This document shows positions 39,336 through 47,416 of a stretch of 64,000 nucleotides of DNA, piece by piece. The notes beneath the pieces were generated by a model. That model was not told the origin of the DNA and made no database searches. It saw only the letters and a list, made by a program, of their open reading frames with translations. The translations under genes were made by a program, and so were the position numbers. This DNA is from an uncultured Lachnospiraceae bacterium (GTDB lineage Bacteria > Bacillota > Clostridia > Lachnospirales > Lachnospiraceae), in NCBI GenBank assembly GCA_910588875.1, contig CAJURT010000007.1, positions 1 through 64,000 on the forward strand, in the 5' to 3' direction. Every line of letters starts with the position of its first letter. Position 1 is the first letter of the stretch.

Positions 39336-40451
39336 TTAGTTACTGATTTTTCTTTGAAGTCCAACATTAAGGGTTATTCCGATTCCTACATACATGCTTA
39401 TCAGAGAACTGACCCCATAGCTGATAAAAGGAAGAGGCAGTCCGGTATTTGGAAACACACCGGTTGCCACAGCTATATTGGAAAAACTCTGAAACGCCAG
39501 CAATGCTGCCATTCCCACACATAACAGCCGGCCAGCCATATCCCTGGTCCTGGCTGCCATAATCAAGCATTCAAATACGATCAATGCAATCAAAAAAATT
39601 ACTGCTGTACATCCGATAAAACCTAATTCTTCTCCAATTACAGCAAAGATAAAATCCGTTTGTTCTTCCGACAAAAAATTCCCGTTTTTCACGGAATTCG
39701 CAGTATAATTCAGCCCTTTGCCATGAAGCATGCCTGAACCGATTGCCATAATGGAATTATCTTGCTGAAGGTTTGCTTCCGCATATTGCTCCTTAAAGAA
39801 AAAGGCCAGGATCCGCCGCGCCTGATACCCTTTCAAAAAAGGAACCATATCATATTGCAGCAGATAGATAAAAAGCAAACCCACAGGGATAAGTACTGCC
39901 AATGCCCCAATAATCCAGCGGTAACTTAATCCCGCAGCAAACAGCATACAAGTAAATACAAAAACAATTACCAAACCGGTTGAAAGATCCGGTTCTTCAT
40001 ATATCAGCCCAAACACTACTAACAAAAGAACTCCTGCCAGTAGAAGGGTTGTAAGATAATTGAGTTTTTCCTGCTTTTTGTTAAAAAACCAGGCAAAAAA
40101 CACAATCAGGCCTACCTTAACAAATTCAGATGGCTGAATCTGTCCGATACCGGGAAGCTTCAGCCATCGTGTGGCATTGTTTACATTCTCGCCGAAAAAA
40201 AGTACGGCAAGCAACCCGATCACACAGGAGATATAAACCAAGGTCGCCATGGATGTAATCCTGTGGTAATCAAGAAGGGACAGGACAATGGCAATAATAA
40301 GCCCTACCACAATACCCATAATCTGCTTGCTGATCAGGGCACTGTCCTGCCCTGTCGCACTGTTGATGACCAGGACACCTAGTATATTCAATATCAGTAT
40401 ATAAAGTATTAATCGAATATTGTAATTTTTGAATTCGTAATCAAAAAACAT
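39336..40451 (-). CDS. rodA: RodA/FtsW-family peptidoglycan glycosyltransferase
   Basis: A 371-residue polytopic SEDS protein with about ten membrane spans that polymerises lipid II for side-wall growth. Signature stretches are GIGQIQPSEFVKVGLIVFFA, IYEEPDLSTGLVIVFVFTCM, GKGLNYTANSVKNGNFLSEE (extracellular loop), QTDFIFAVIGEELGFIG and PFISYGVSSLISMYVGIGI. Its start ATG overlaps the minE stop by one base (TAATG), so the two are coupled. With PBP2 encoded in the same run, RodA is a better call than FtsW or SpoVE. Confidence 0.93.
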   Translation of the reverse strand: MFFDYEFKNYNIRLILYILILNILGVLVINSATGQDSALISKQIMGIVVGLIIAIVLSLLDYHRITSMATLVYISCVIGLLAVLFFGENVNNATRWLKLPGIGQIQPSEFVKVGLIVFFAWFFNKKQEKLNYLTTLLLAGVLLLVVFGLIYEEPDLSTGLVIVFVFTCMLFAAGLSYRWIIGALAVLIPVGLLFIYLLQYDMVPFLKGYQARRILAFFFKEQYAEANLQQDNSIMAIGSGMLHGKGLNYTANSVKNGNFLSEEQTDFIFAVIGEELGFIGCTAVIFLIALIVFECLIMAARTRDMAGRLLCVGMAALLAFQSFSNIAVATGVFPNTGLPLPFISYGVSSLISMYVGIGITLNVGLQRKISN

Positions 40452-40729
40452 TATTCCTTCCTCATATTGGTAAAACGCCGGATCGGAATTATGGCAGAGA
40501 TAGCTGAGATCATATCCTTGCTTTCAGCACATTCCGTACGGGTCACACAGAGTTCGATTTTCCCGGAATCAAATTCGATATAGCGGGATAATACTTCAAC
40601 CAGTTCTTCCCGAAGCCCTTCTATCAAGCCAGGGGCACATCCGGATTGATCTGATATCAACATCATTTTTAAACGGCTGGTGGCGATTCTTCCGGAATTG
40701 CTTTTGTGAAAACAAAATATCCGTCCCAT
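40451..40729 (-). CDS. minE: Cell division topological specificity factor MinE
   Basis: A 92-residue MinE that stimulates MinD ATPase and confines MinC to poles. The MinD-contact helix region is SRLKMMLISDQSGCAPGLIE and the dimer domain is LREELVEVLSRYIEFDSGKI. It is somewhat longer than usual at the N-terminus (HKSNSGRIATS). It follows minD by 12 bases and overlaps rodA by one. Confidence 0.95.
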   Translation of the reverse strand: MGRIFCFHKSNSGRIATSRLKMMLISDQSGCAPGLIEGLREELVEVLSRYIEFDSGKIELCVTRTECAESKDMISAISAIIPIRRFTNMRKE

Positions 40730-40741
40730 TGCACCACCCTC

Positions 40742-41533
40742 CTACGCCCTTTTGAGGAAATCGGAGAGCCTGAGCAATAAACCACGCTGAGGATTTAAAT
40801 CTAGCAAAGGAACCGCTTCTCCAGTAATCCTTTTGCAGATATTTAAAAATGCCTGTCCGGAAAGGGAGTCCGTATCCACCAGAGGTTCTCCCTGGTTCGT
40901 GGAAACAACAATATCCTCGTCGTCAGGAACAGCGCCGATGATATTGACTGCCAGGATATCCGCAACATCATCAATGGACATCATATCGCCCCGCCGGACC
41001 ATATCCATCCGGATCCGGTTGACGATCAGATCCACATTCCTCATGTCGGCTGCCTCCAGCAATCCAATGATCCGGTCTGCATCCCGGATAGCAGATACTT
41101 CCGGTGTCGTTACCACCAAGGCGCGGTCTGCACCGGCTATCGCATTTTGAAAACCCTGTTCGATCCCGGCAGGGCAATCAAGAAGTATATAATCGAAATC
41201 CTCCTGTAAATCTTCTGTCAATTTGCGCATCTGCCCGGGATTGACTGCTGTCTTGTCCCGTGTCTGGGCAGAAGGAAGAAGATATAAATTCGGATATCTT
41301 TTGTCTTTTATCAGGGCTTGTTTCATCCGGCAATTACCTTCCACCACATCAACCAGATTATAAATAATCCGGTTTTCCAGCCCCATAACCACATCCAGGT
41401 TCCGCAGCCCGATATCGGTATCAATCAATACGGTGCGGAAGCCAAGAAGAGCCAGGCCAGTCCCAATGTTTGCTGTGGTAGTTGTCTTGCCAACCCCGCC
41501 TTTTCCAGAAGTAATTACAATGACTTCACTCAT
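40742..41533 (-). CDS. minD: Septum site-determining ATPase MinD
   Basis: A 263-residue ParA/MinD ATPase. The deviant Walker A is TSGKGGVGKTTTTANIG at residues 9-18. LIDTDIGLRNLDVVMGLENR and DYILLDCPAGIEQGFQNAIA are the switch regions. The C-terminal amphipathic helix (GLLLRLSDFLKRA) targets the membrane. ATG 41533 has GGAGG six bases upstream. It is part of minC-minD-minE and works with the products of its neighbours. Confidence 0.97.
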   Translation of the reverse strand: MSEVIVITSGKGGVGKTTTTANIGTGLALLGFRTVLIDTDIGLRNLDVVMGLENRIIYNLVDVVEGNCRMKQALIKDKRYPNLYLLPSAQTRDKTAVNPGQMRKLTEDLQEDFDYILLDCPAGIEQGFQNAIAGADRALVVTTPEVSAIRDADRIIGLLEAADMRNVDLIVNRIRMDMVRRGDMMSIDDVADILAVNIIGAVPDDEDIVVSTNQGEPLVDTDSLSGQAFLNICKRITGEAVPLLDLNPQRGLLLRLSDFLKRA

Positions 41534-41604
41534 AGAACGCCTCCTGAAAAATAACAATAAATACTCACTTATATTCTACCTTATAATTTAAGATTTTTCC
41601 AGTG

Positions 41605-42270
41605 TTAATTGAAATTTATCATATTTAAAAAGCTTTTTTTCATTGGTTTCGTACAAATATTACCGTTTTCGACATAGGCGGTCATAGCACCTTTGCCCAA
41701 TTTGCGGCCTTTGTCGCCATACTGATGGCTGCAGGCACCGATTTTCAGCTGCAAGGGAGCCATTTCCAGTGCCACAATCACAGATTCCTCATTGCCGGAA
41801 ATACCGGCATGGGCAGTTCCTTTTAAGCTTCCCAGTATAATGATATTGCCCCGGGCAGTTACCCGGGCCCCGTGAAGCACATCTCCGATAATGACAACGC
41901 TGGCTTCCGAATCCAGGGATTCCCCCCGGTGTAAGTCTCCGCGGTAAAATTGCCCGGTACGGTAAGAAAGTTCCATCAGTTTCTGGTTCAGTGCTTTTTC
42001 ACATCTTTCTATCCTCTGTGCATCCTGGTCAATCAGGCAGAGAATCTCAACGCTTGAGTTCTCTGTGATGGTGTTGACAATCTGAAATTCTTCTCCGGCA
42101 GTCAGTTCCCTTCCTTCCAGCATCAGCGCCATCTGGACGCTCCCCCAAAAACGGGCATTTTCCCGAAATTTTGCTGCAATGTCAGACAGAAGTTCTTCGA
42201 AAGTACAGTCCGGATCCAGAATCACACTCATCCCCGACCTGCTGCTTTTGATCACTACTCTGCTTTTCAA
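41605..42270 (-). CDS. minC: Septum formation inhibitor MinC
   Basis: A 221-residue MinC. The N-terminal FtsZ-inhibiting domain (DCTFEELLSDIAAKFRENAR, FWGSVQMALMLEGRELTAGE) is followed by the C-terminal beta-helix (FYRGDLHRGESLDSEASVVI, IGDVLHGARVTARGNIIILG, SLKGTAHAGISGNEESVIVA) that binds MinD. The start is TTG 42270, preceded by GAGGGGAG. A perfect hairpin lies just upstream (42288-42311). Confidence 0.95.
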   Translation of the reverse strand: MKSRVVIKSSRSGMSVILDPDCTFEELLSDIAAKFRENARFWGSVQMALMLEGRELTAGEEFQIVNTITENSSVEILCLIDQDAQRIERCEKALNQKLMELSYRTGQFYRGDLHRGESLDSEASVVIIGDVLHGARVTARGNIIILGSLKGTAHAGISGNEESVIVALEMAPLQLKIGACSHQYGDKGRKLGKGAMTAYVENGNICTKPMKKSFLNMINFN

Positions 42271-42287
42271 CTTGCTCCCCTCTTTCC

Positions 42288-42311
42288 GGAAGGCTGCCCT
42301 CGCAGCCTTCC
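42288..42311. other. Perfect 10-bp hairpin just upstream of minC
   Basis: GGAAGGCTGC (42288-42297) and GCAGCCTTCC (42302-42311) with a four-base loop, in the 77-base gap between PBP2 and minC and a few bases before the minC ribosome binding site. No T-run follows on the transcribed strand, so it is more likely an mRNA-processing or stabilising stem than a terminator. Confidence 0.6.
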
Positions 42312-42347
42312 TTTGTAAATCCTCTTTTTTGCCTCCTTTTTAGCAGG

Positions 42348-45227
42348 CTAATCACCGATTGTGACATTGGAAACCCCAATAGCACCATGATCCATGATGT
42401 AATCAAGATCTGTATAACCATAATAAAACCGATACACGTTCTTTGCCAGTGAAGCGGCGTTGGCAGAGGAATATCCATAAGGGATATTCGTAGTCACACA
42501 GATATCCGGGTTTGTATAAGGGCCGTAAGAGATGAAAAAGGCATGGTTCCCCCGGGTTTTTACTTCCTGGGCAGTACCGGTCTTGCCAGCAATCTCTACT
42601 TCCAGGTCACGGAAAATGCGTCTTGAACTACCCTCATAAATTACATTGTACATTCCCTGCTGTACAGCATCCCAGGTAGAATCCTGGATATCGATATGGC
42701 CGGTGACCTTTGGGGAAAAATCTTCAATCAACTCCCCCTTGGAATCGGTCATCTTGTCTAACAGGCTTAAATCAAATACCGTTCCCCGGTTAGCCAACGC
42801 CGCCACATAGCGGGATAGCTGGATATTGGAATAACGGTTTGTACCTTGTCCCATGGCGGAACGCTCGGGATCCTCTGTGGACATGTGAGGCTCCAACTCT
42901 GAAATTTCTACTCCGGACGGCCGATCCAACCCAAACATGGACGCATATTTGCGCAGGGTTTCCAGCCCCCGCTCCGTGGAATATATCCCGTTTTCATCGG
43001 TAGAAAGCCGGTGTGCGACTTCTGCAAAATAATAGTTGCAGGAGTTCTGGATTCCTCCTACCAGATTCAGCGGCCCATGTTTCCCCCAGTAAATCCAGCA
43101 TTTGATATCTGGGGTCACAACATCATAGACACCGGTACAATCGATGGTCTCATCCAATGTGACCACACCCTCCTCAGCCCCGGCGATAGCCGTGATGGGC
43201 TTAAAAGTGGATCCTGGCGCTTTCTGTGCCTGAGTAGCATTATTGTACATAGGAAGAGAAAGATCTTCCTGGAGTTGGTTAAAGTAAGTGGCATCCACAG
43301 TTCCTGAAAGCCGGTTATTATCATAGCTTGGGTAGGTAACCAATGCCTTTACCTCACCGGTATTCACATCAGTGATCACCACGCTGCCGGTGCAGGGGTC
43401 CAAAGCCAGTTGTGCCGGGGTGATATCAATATTGGATATCCGGTCAATCATAAAATCATAGGCATAGTTATTCCCGTTGGAAGTTAACAGATGTATCTGC
43501 TGCTCATCATAGGGCAGCACCCCCTGGGCATAAAGAGCCAGGCAAAGCTGGCGGCCGGTGATGATCTCATCATTGACCAAATAACGGCATATCCGTTTAT
43601 CGAAACGGCTGTCTGACCGCAGTTCTTCCAATACTGTGTCCACCAGGACTTCATAGATGGAATCGGCATTGGAATATTTGTTCCCCACATCCAGATGTGT
43701 GGTGTCAATCCAATTATCGGCAATTCCTGCATAGATATAATCCCGCAGGCTGATCTCATCATCCTTCCATGCCAGGTAAGCCGCACTTTCTGTGTCAATG
43801 CTGTCCCTTTTTATAATCCCTACCGTCTCACCTGACAGATAATTATAAATATAGACCATATAGGCCATCATATCCTTGGGCAGATCTTTCATAATGGTAG
43901 CATGCTCGCTCATCAGTTCCTGCCTTAGCTGCTCCAGGATCCGTTCCTTGCTGGAAGAAAAGCTATGGTAAATCTCCTGTTCAATCCCAGAGGCATCTTC
44001 TGCAGCCATCGCATCCAGGGACAGCACATTGTTATTGATTAACTGGTAATAGGCATCCTTGATAGGAATTTCGATCTTGGAGGCATCGGTTGTGGAGGTC
44101 ACCTCAACATCATAATTTTTCAGTTTATCTACCAGGATACCGGCCAGCTGTTGTTCAATCAGGTGATAAATGCCGATCTGGAGTTCACGGTCAATAGTCA
44201 GGTAAATGTCGTTTCCCGTGGTTGGCTCCGTCTCTGATACGACCTCCATGATACTGCCCATATTATTTACAATCAGATTTCTGTAGCCTTTTCCGCCCTG
44301 AAGCTTAGATTCCATTTTATATTCAATCCCGGTACGGCCGACAATATCGTTGAGTTCATATTCCGGATTTTCTTTTTTCAATTCTTCCAGGTGCTCTTCC
44401 TGCATTTTGCCGGTGTAGCCGATAATGGGAGCAAAATAAATACTGTCATTGTACACCCGCACAGTGGTCTCTTCGATATTGACTCCCCGCAGCTGCCAGG
44501 CATTCTCCAGGATCTCAGCCATCGTTTCTTCGTCCACATGTGAGGTAATGGGAATTGCCTCATATTTTTTATAGGCAGTCAAAGACATTGTGTAACGGAT
44601 ATTAAATATATCCAAAGCCTCCTCATCCGTCAACAGCAAAGGATTTCCGCGTTCATCCTTCATCTCGTCCAGTTTATAGCGTTCCCAGCGTTCCTTGAGG
44701 AGATCCCGCGCCCCAACGGCTGTGGGATACTTGCCGTCAGGGGCATTCAGTTCGTCCACCGAACGAAGGCCGTAATAATCCCGGAGGAAACGCTGTCTTG
44801 CGGCTTCTGAACTGCTGGTGTAAATCATCCTGCCCCCCTCGTCCAGCCCGATTTCCAGCTTGCCCTGGATGGCATAGCCATGTTTTTTCAAAATGCGGAC
44901 CAGGCGCAGCAGCATGGCGTTCATTGAGGCAGAGTCCGGATAAGCGCCGGTATCCTGGATCGTTACGGAATAGGCCGGTTCATTATAAGCCAGAAGATAT
45001 CCGTTGCAGTCATAGATGTTCCCCCGGGTGCCAGGGATAGAAACTTCCCTTTGTGTCAGCCTTTCATACTCATTTAGAAAATTTTCACCAGCTACAATCT
45101 GCAGGTTGAACAGCTTTACAATCAAAAGGCAGAACATCCCGGTATAGACAAGTCCCAGCGCAAAGAGGCGGGAACCGGCAATCCGGTGGAACAACTCCTG
45201 AAGTATTTCCAGTAAATCTTTAAGCAT
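42348..45227 (-). CDS. Penicillin-binding protein 2 (elongation transpeptidase), enlarged
   Basis: A 959-residue class B PBP. It has an N-terminal membrane anchor (LFALGLVYTGMFCLLIVKLF), a dimerisation domain starting QREVSIPGTRGNIYDCNGYL and a C-terminal transpeptidase domain. The catalytic motifs are APGSTFKPIT (SxxK, about residue 675), NSCNYYFAEV (SxN) and AGKTGTAQE (KTG). Between LTIDRELQIGIYHLIEQQL (about 345) and DPCTGSVVITDVNTGEVKAL (about 625) lies a large extra region absent from typical PBP2 (about 600-700 residues). It works with RodA and MreC/MreD, encoded in the same run, to build the lateral wall. Confidence 0.93.
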   Translation of the reverse strand: MLKDLLEILQELFHRIAGSRLFALGLVYTGMFCLLIVKLFNLQIVAGENFLNEYERLTQREVSIPGTRGNIYDCNGYLLAYNEPAYSVTIQDTGAYPDSASMNAMLLRLVRILKKHGYAIQGKLEIGLDEGGRMIYTSSSEAARQRFLRDYYGLRSVDELNAPDGKYPTAVGARDLLKERWERYKLDEMKDERGNPLLLTDEEALDIFNIRYTMSLTAYKKYEAIPITSHVDEETMAEILENAWQLRGVNIEETTVRVYNDSIYFAPIIGYTGKMQEEHLEELKKENPEYELNDIVGRTGIEYKMESKLQGGKGYRNLIVNNMGSIMEVVSETEPTTGNDIYLTIDRELQIGIYHLIEQQLAGILVDKLKNYDVEVTSTTDASKIEIPIKDAYYQLINNNVLSLDAMAAEDASGIEQEIYHSFSSSKERILEQLRQELMSEHATIMKDLPKDMMAYMVYIYNYLSGETVGIIKRDSIDTESAAYLAWKDDEISLRDYIYAGIADNWIDTTHLDVGNKYSNADSIYEVLVDTVLEELRSDSRFDKRICRYLVNDEIITGRQLCLALYAQGVLPYDEQQIHLLTSNGNNYAYDFMIDRISNIDITPAQLALDPCTGSVVITDVNTGEVKALVTYPSYDNNRLSGTVDATYFNQLQEDLSLPMYNNATQAQKAPGSTFKPITAIAGAEEGVVTLDETIDCTGVYDVVTPDIKCWIYWGKHGPLNLVGGIQNSCNYYFAEVAHRLSTDENGIYSTERGLETLRKYASMFGLDRPSGVEISELEPHMSTEDPERSAMGQGTNRYSNIQLSRYVAALANRGTVFDLSLLDKMTDSKGELIEDFSPKVTGHIDIQDSTWDAVQQGMYNVIYEGSSRRIFRDLEVEIAGKTGTAQEVKTRGNHAFFISYGPYTNPDICVTTNIPYGYSSANAASLAKNVYRFYYGYTDLDYIMDHGAIGVSNVTIGD

Positions 45228-45234
45228 CCTTTAA

Positions 45235-45741
45235 TCAATCTCTCCTTTTTTCCAGTTCTTCCAGCCTTCTGTTTGTAAAAAGGAAAAACCGGTAAATCAA
45301 CAGTGTGGCTACTACCGTGAAAATGGTTTCCGGCAGGATGATTTCCCCAAAATAATAAAGGAAGTCAAGCCGGTTCCGAATCAGGAAACTAAATACATAG
45401 ATATAACAATTATAAGCCAGTTCGTTTACCAGGCTGAGGATTAAAGGTAAAGTAATATAATCCTCATAATAATATTTGGTGCATATTCCATTGGCATAGC
45501 CAATATGGATAAATAACAAGGTATAAAAACCAAACGGCCCGCTATAGAAAAGATCCAGCAGGATCCCTGCCAGAAGCCCATACCACATGCCTGCTTCTTT
45601 TCCATAGATAAAACCAAAGGAAAAAGTCAGGATCAGCAGCAAATTAGGCGTTGCCGCAAAAAAAGGCAGCAGCGGGAAAATACCGCTTTGGATCGTGAAT
45701 GCCAACAGCATCAGCAAAACATTTAAAAGAATACGCTTCAT
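45235..45741 (-). CDS. mreD: Rod shape-determining protein MreD
   Basis: A 168-residue integral membrane protein with about five hydrophobic spans: LLNVLLMLLAFTIQSGIFPL, FFAATPNLLLILTFSFGFIY, GKEAGMWYGLLAGILLDLFY (with the conserved G-LLAG--LD), SGPFGFYTLLFIHIGYANGI. MreD bridges MreC to PBP2/RodA. It overlaps the mreC end by four bases (ATGA) and lies seven bases before PBP2. Confidence 0.92.
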   Translation of the reverse strand: MKRILLNVLLMLLAFTIQSGIFPLLPFFAATPNLLLILTFSFGFIYGKEAGMWYGLLAGILLDLFYSGPFGFYTLLFIHIGYANGICTKYYYEDYITLPLILSLVNELAYNCYIYVFSFLIRNRLDFLYYFGEIILPETIFTVVATLLIYRFFLFTNRRLEELEKRRD

Positions 45742-46607
45742 TCCTGATCTCCCAGCCCCAAGGGCATTTCACCGTCTGCCTCATCTTCTTTTAATTCAAG
45801 AATCACCAGAACCTCCTGAAGGTTATGGAAACTGGCAGCCGGCACAAGGTAACCGGATTTGGTAAGGCGGGTGCTGTCCGTGGTAATATCGGTGGCATAA
45901 CCGATCAGCAGCCCCGGCAGATACTTGGAACTTATGTTTGAAGTAACTATCCGGTCGCCGTCCTTCACATCACCATCCTTGGTAATCTTACTGATGCGCA
46001 GCCGCCCTTCGGAAAACAGTGTCAGATCCCCTTCCACGAAGCAAGTATCCCCGGATTGCTGAGCCATGCCGCTGACGCGGCTTACATCATCAATAATGGA
46101 ACGGACGGTGGCATAGTTTGCCCCCACATCTGTCACAATGCCTACCAGGCCGCCGCCGGCAATCACATTGGCGTCCACCCGGACGCCGTCAGCAGACCCT
46201 TTATTAATCCGGAAGACCTGGAACCAGGCACCGGAATCTTTGGCAATGACCCGTGCACCAATTTTTTCATATTGCTGATATTCCTGATCCAGCTGGTACA
46301 ACTCCCGCAGCCGCTGCAGTTCAAACTGTTCTGCCTGCAGCCGGCTGTTCTCTTCCACCAAACCATCAATCTGCTCATGCAGGCGCCGGTTTTCCTCCAC
46401 CGCCCCTTTAAACCGGCTGTAATCCGTGATTTCATTATAAATCAGGGTTCCGGCACGGTTTACCCCTGACTGCACAGGAATAAGGAAATAGCCGACCCCC
46501 GTGCGCAGAGGTTCCAGAAAACTGTCGCGGAATGAAGTGACCACAATCAGCAAAAGGCAGAATATGGACAAACCAACCAGAATATATTTGCTGCGTCTTG
46601 ATTCCAT
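45738..46607 (-). CDS. mreC: Rod shape-determining protein MreC
   Basis: A 289-residue MreC. It has an N-terminal membrane span (YILVGLSIFCLLLIVVTSF), a coiled coil (KGAVEENRRLHEQIDGLVEE, NSRLQAEQFELQRLRELYQL), then the beta-rich domain (DSGAWFQVFRINKGSADGVR, GLVGIVTDVGANYATVRSII, RIVTSNISSKYLPGLLIGYA). It is expected to contact PBP2. It starts one base after the radC stop. No mreB precedes it. Confidence 0.95.
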   Translation of the reverse strand: MESRRSKYILVGLSIFCLLLIVVTSFRDSFLEPLRTGVGYFLIPVQSGVNRAGTLIYNEITDYSRFKGAVEENRRLHEQIDGLVEENSRLQAEQFELQRLRELYQLDQEYQQYEKIGARVIAKDSGAWFQVFRINKGSADGVRVDANVIAGGGLVGIVTDVGANYATVRSIIDDVSRVSGMAQQSGDTCFVEGDLTLFSEGRLRISKITKDGDVKDGDRIVTSNISSKYLPGLLIGYATDITTDSTRLTKSGYLVPAASFHNLQEVLVILELKEDEADGEMPLGLGDQE

Positions 46608-47294
46608 CTATAATAATCCCCGTTCTTTCATACTTACATAAGAGTATTCTCCGATTACTACATGATCCTGCAGGGCAATCCCAATCACGCGCCCTGCTTC
46701 TAAAACACGCCGCGTCAGCATGATGTCATCTTTGCTTGGTTCGGGATCTCCGCTTGGGTGGTTATGAACCAGGATCAGGCTGACTGCCTGGTATCGGAGT
46801 GCTTCAATAAAAATCTCCCTAGGAGTGGCAAGGGAAGCATTGACTGTTCCTTTCGAGATCAGGATGTCCCGGATCAGCATCTGCCGGGTATTGAACAGCA
46901 TGATGTAAAATTGTTCCTGCTCCATATGCCGCATATCTTCCTGGAAGTATTCCGCCACTGTCCCCGGATCCCTGAAGACCAAAGCCTTTTCCCTGGTTTT
47001 CCGTTTCCAGATACGCCGTGACAGTTCTCCGATACACAGAAGCTGAATCCCTTTGACAACTCCAATCCCCTTAACCGACGTCAACTCAGGCAAGGTCAGA
47101 TGCAAAAGCCCCAGGATGCCGTCCTTCGGATAATTCAAAGCCAGAATATGTGAAGCAAGATCTAAGGAATTGGAATCTTTAAAACCATTTCGTATGATGA
47201 TTGACAAAAGTTCCACATCGCTCAGTTTCTCCGGCCCTTCCCTCAGACAACGCTCATAAGGCCTGTCATCATTGGGAATATCTTTTATTTTCAT
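46608..47294 (-). CDS. radC: RadC/JAB-type protein
   Basis: A 228-residue RadC-family protein. The N-terminal UPF0758 helix-hairpin region (LSDVELLSIIIRNGFKDSNS, LTSVKGIGVVKGIQLLCIGE) is followed by a JAB1/MPN metalloprotease-like domain with the motif LILVHNHPSGDPEPSKDDIM and VIGEYSYVSMKERGLL. The biochemical role is unresolved despite the old DNA-repair name. I chose ATG 47294 after GGGTGAGG; a GTG at 47303 is possible. It heads the mreC-mreD operon. Confidence 0.94.
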   Translation of the reverse strand: MKIKDIPNDDRPYERCLREGPEKLSDVELLSIIIRNGFKDSNSLDLASHILALNYPKDGILGLLHLTLPELTSVKGIGVVKGIQLLCIGELSRRIWKRKTREKALVFRDPGTVAEYFQEDMRHMEQEQFYIMLFNTRQMLIRDILISKGTVNASLATPREIFIEALRYQAVSLILVHNHPSGDPEPSKDDIMLTRRVLEAGRVIGIALQDHVVIGEYSYVSMKERGLL

Positions 47295-47362
47295 TGTCCT
47301 CACCCTTTCCTTCCACGTGACTCTCCCTGTACGCAGCTGGAAAAAACGAGATACATTTACTT

Positions 47363-47386
47363 ATTCTACCACAAAATCAATTTTGT
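47363..47386 (-). promoter_or_regulatory. Extended -10 promoter with palindrome, radC-mre operon
   Basis: On the minus strand TGTGGTAGAAT is an extended -10 (TAGAAT is the complement of 47363-47368). Immediately upstream ACAAAAT/ATTTTGT (47371-47377, 47380-47386) forms a short palindrome. It is about 70 bases before radC. The same 11-base extended -10 occurs twice before the radical-SAM gene at 13.65 kb. Confidence 0.5.
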
Positions 47387-47416
47387 GTATACAAAAATAG
47401 GGCAGTTTAGAAAAGT

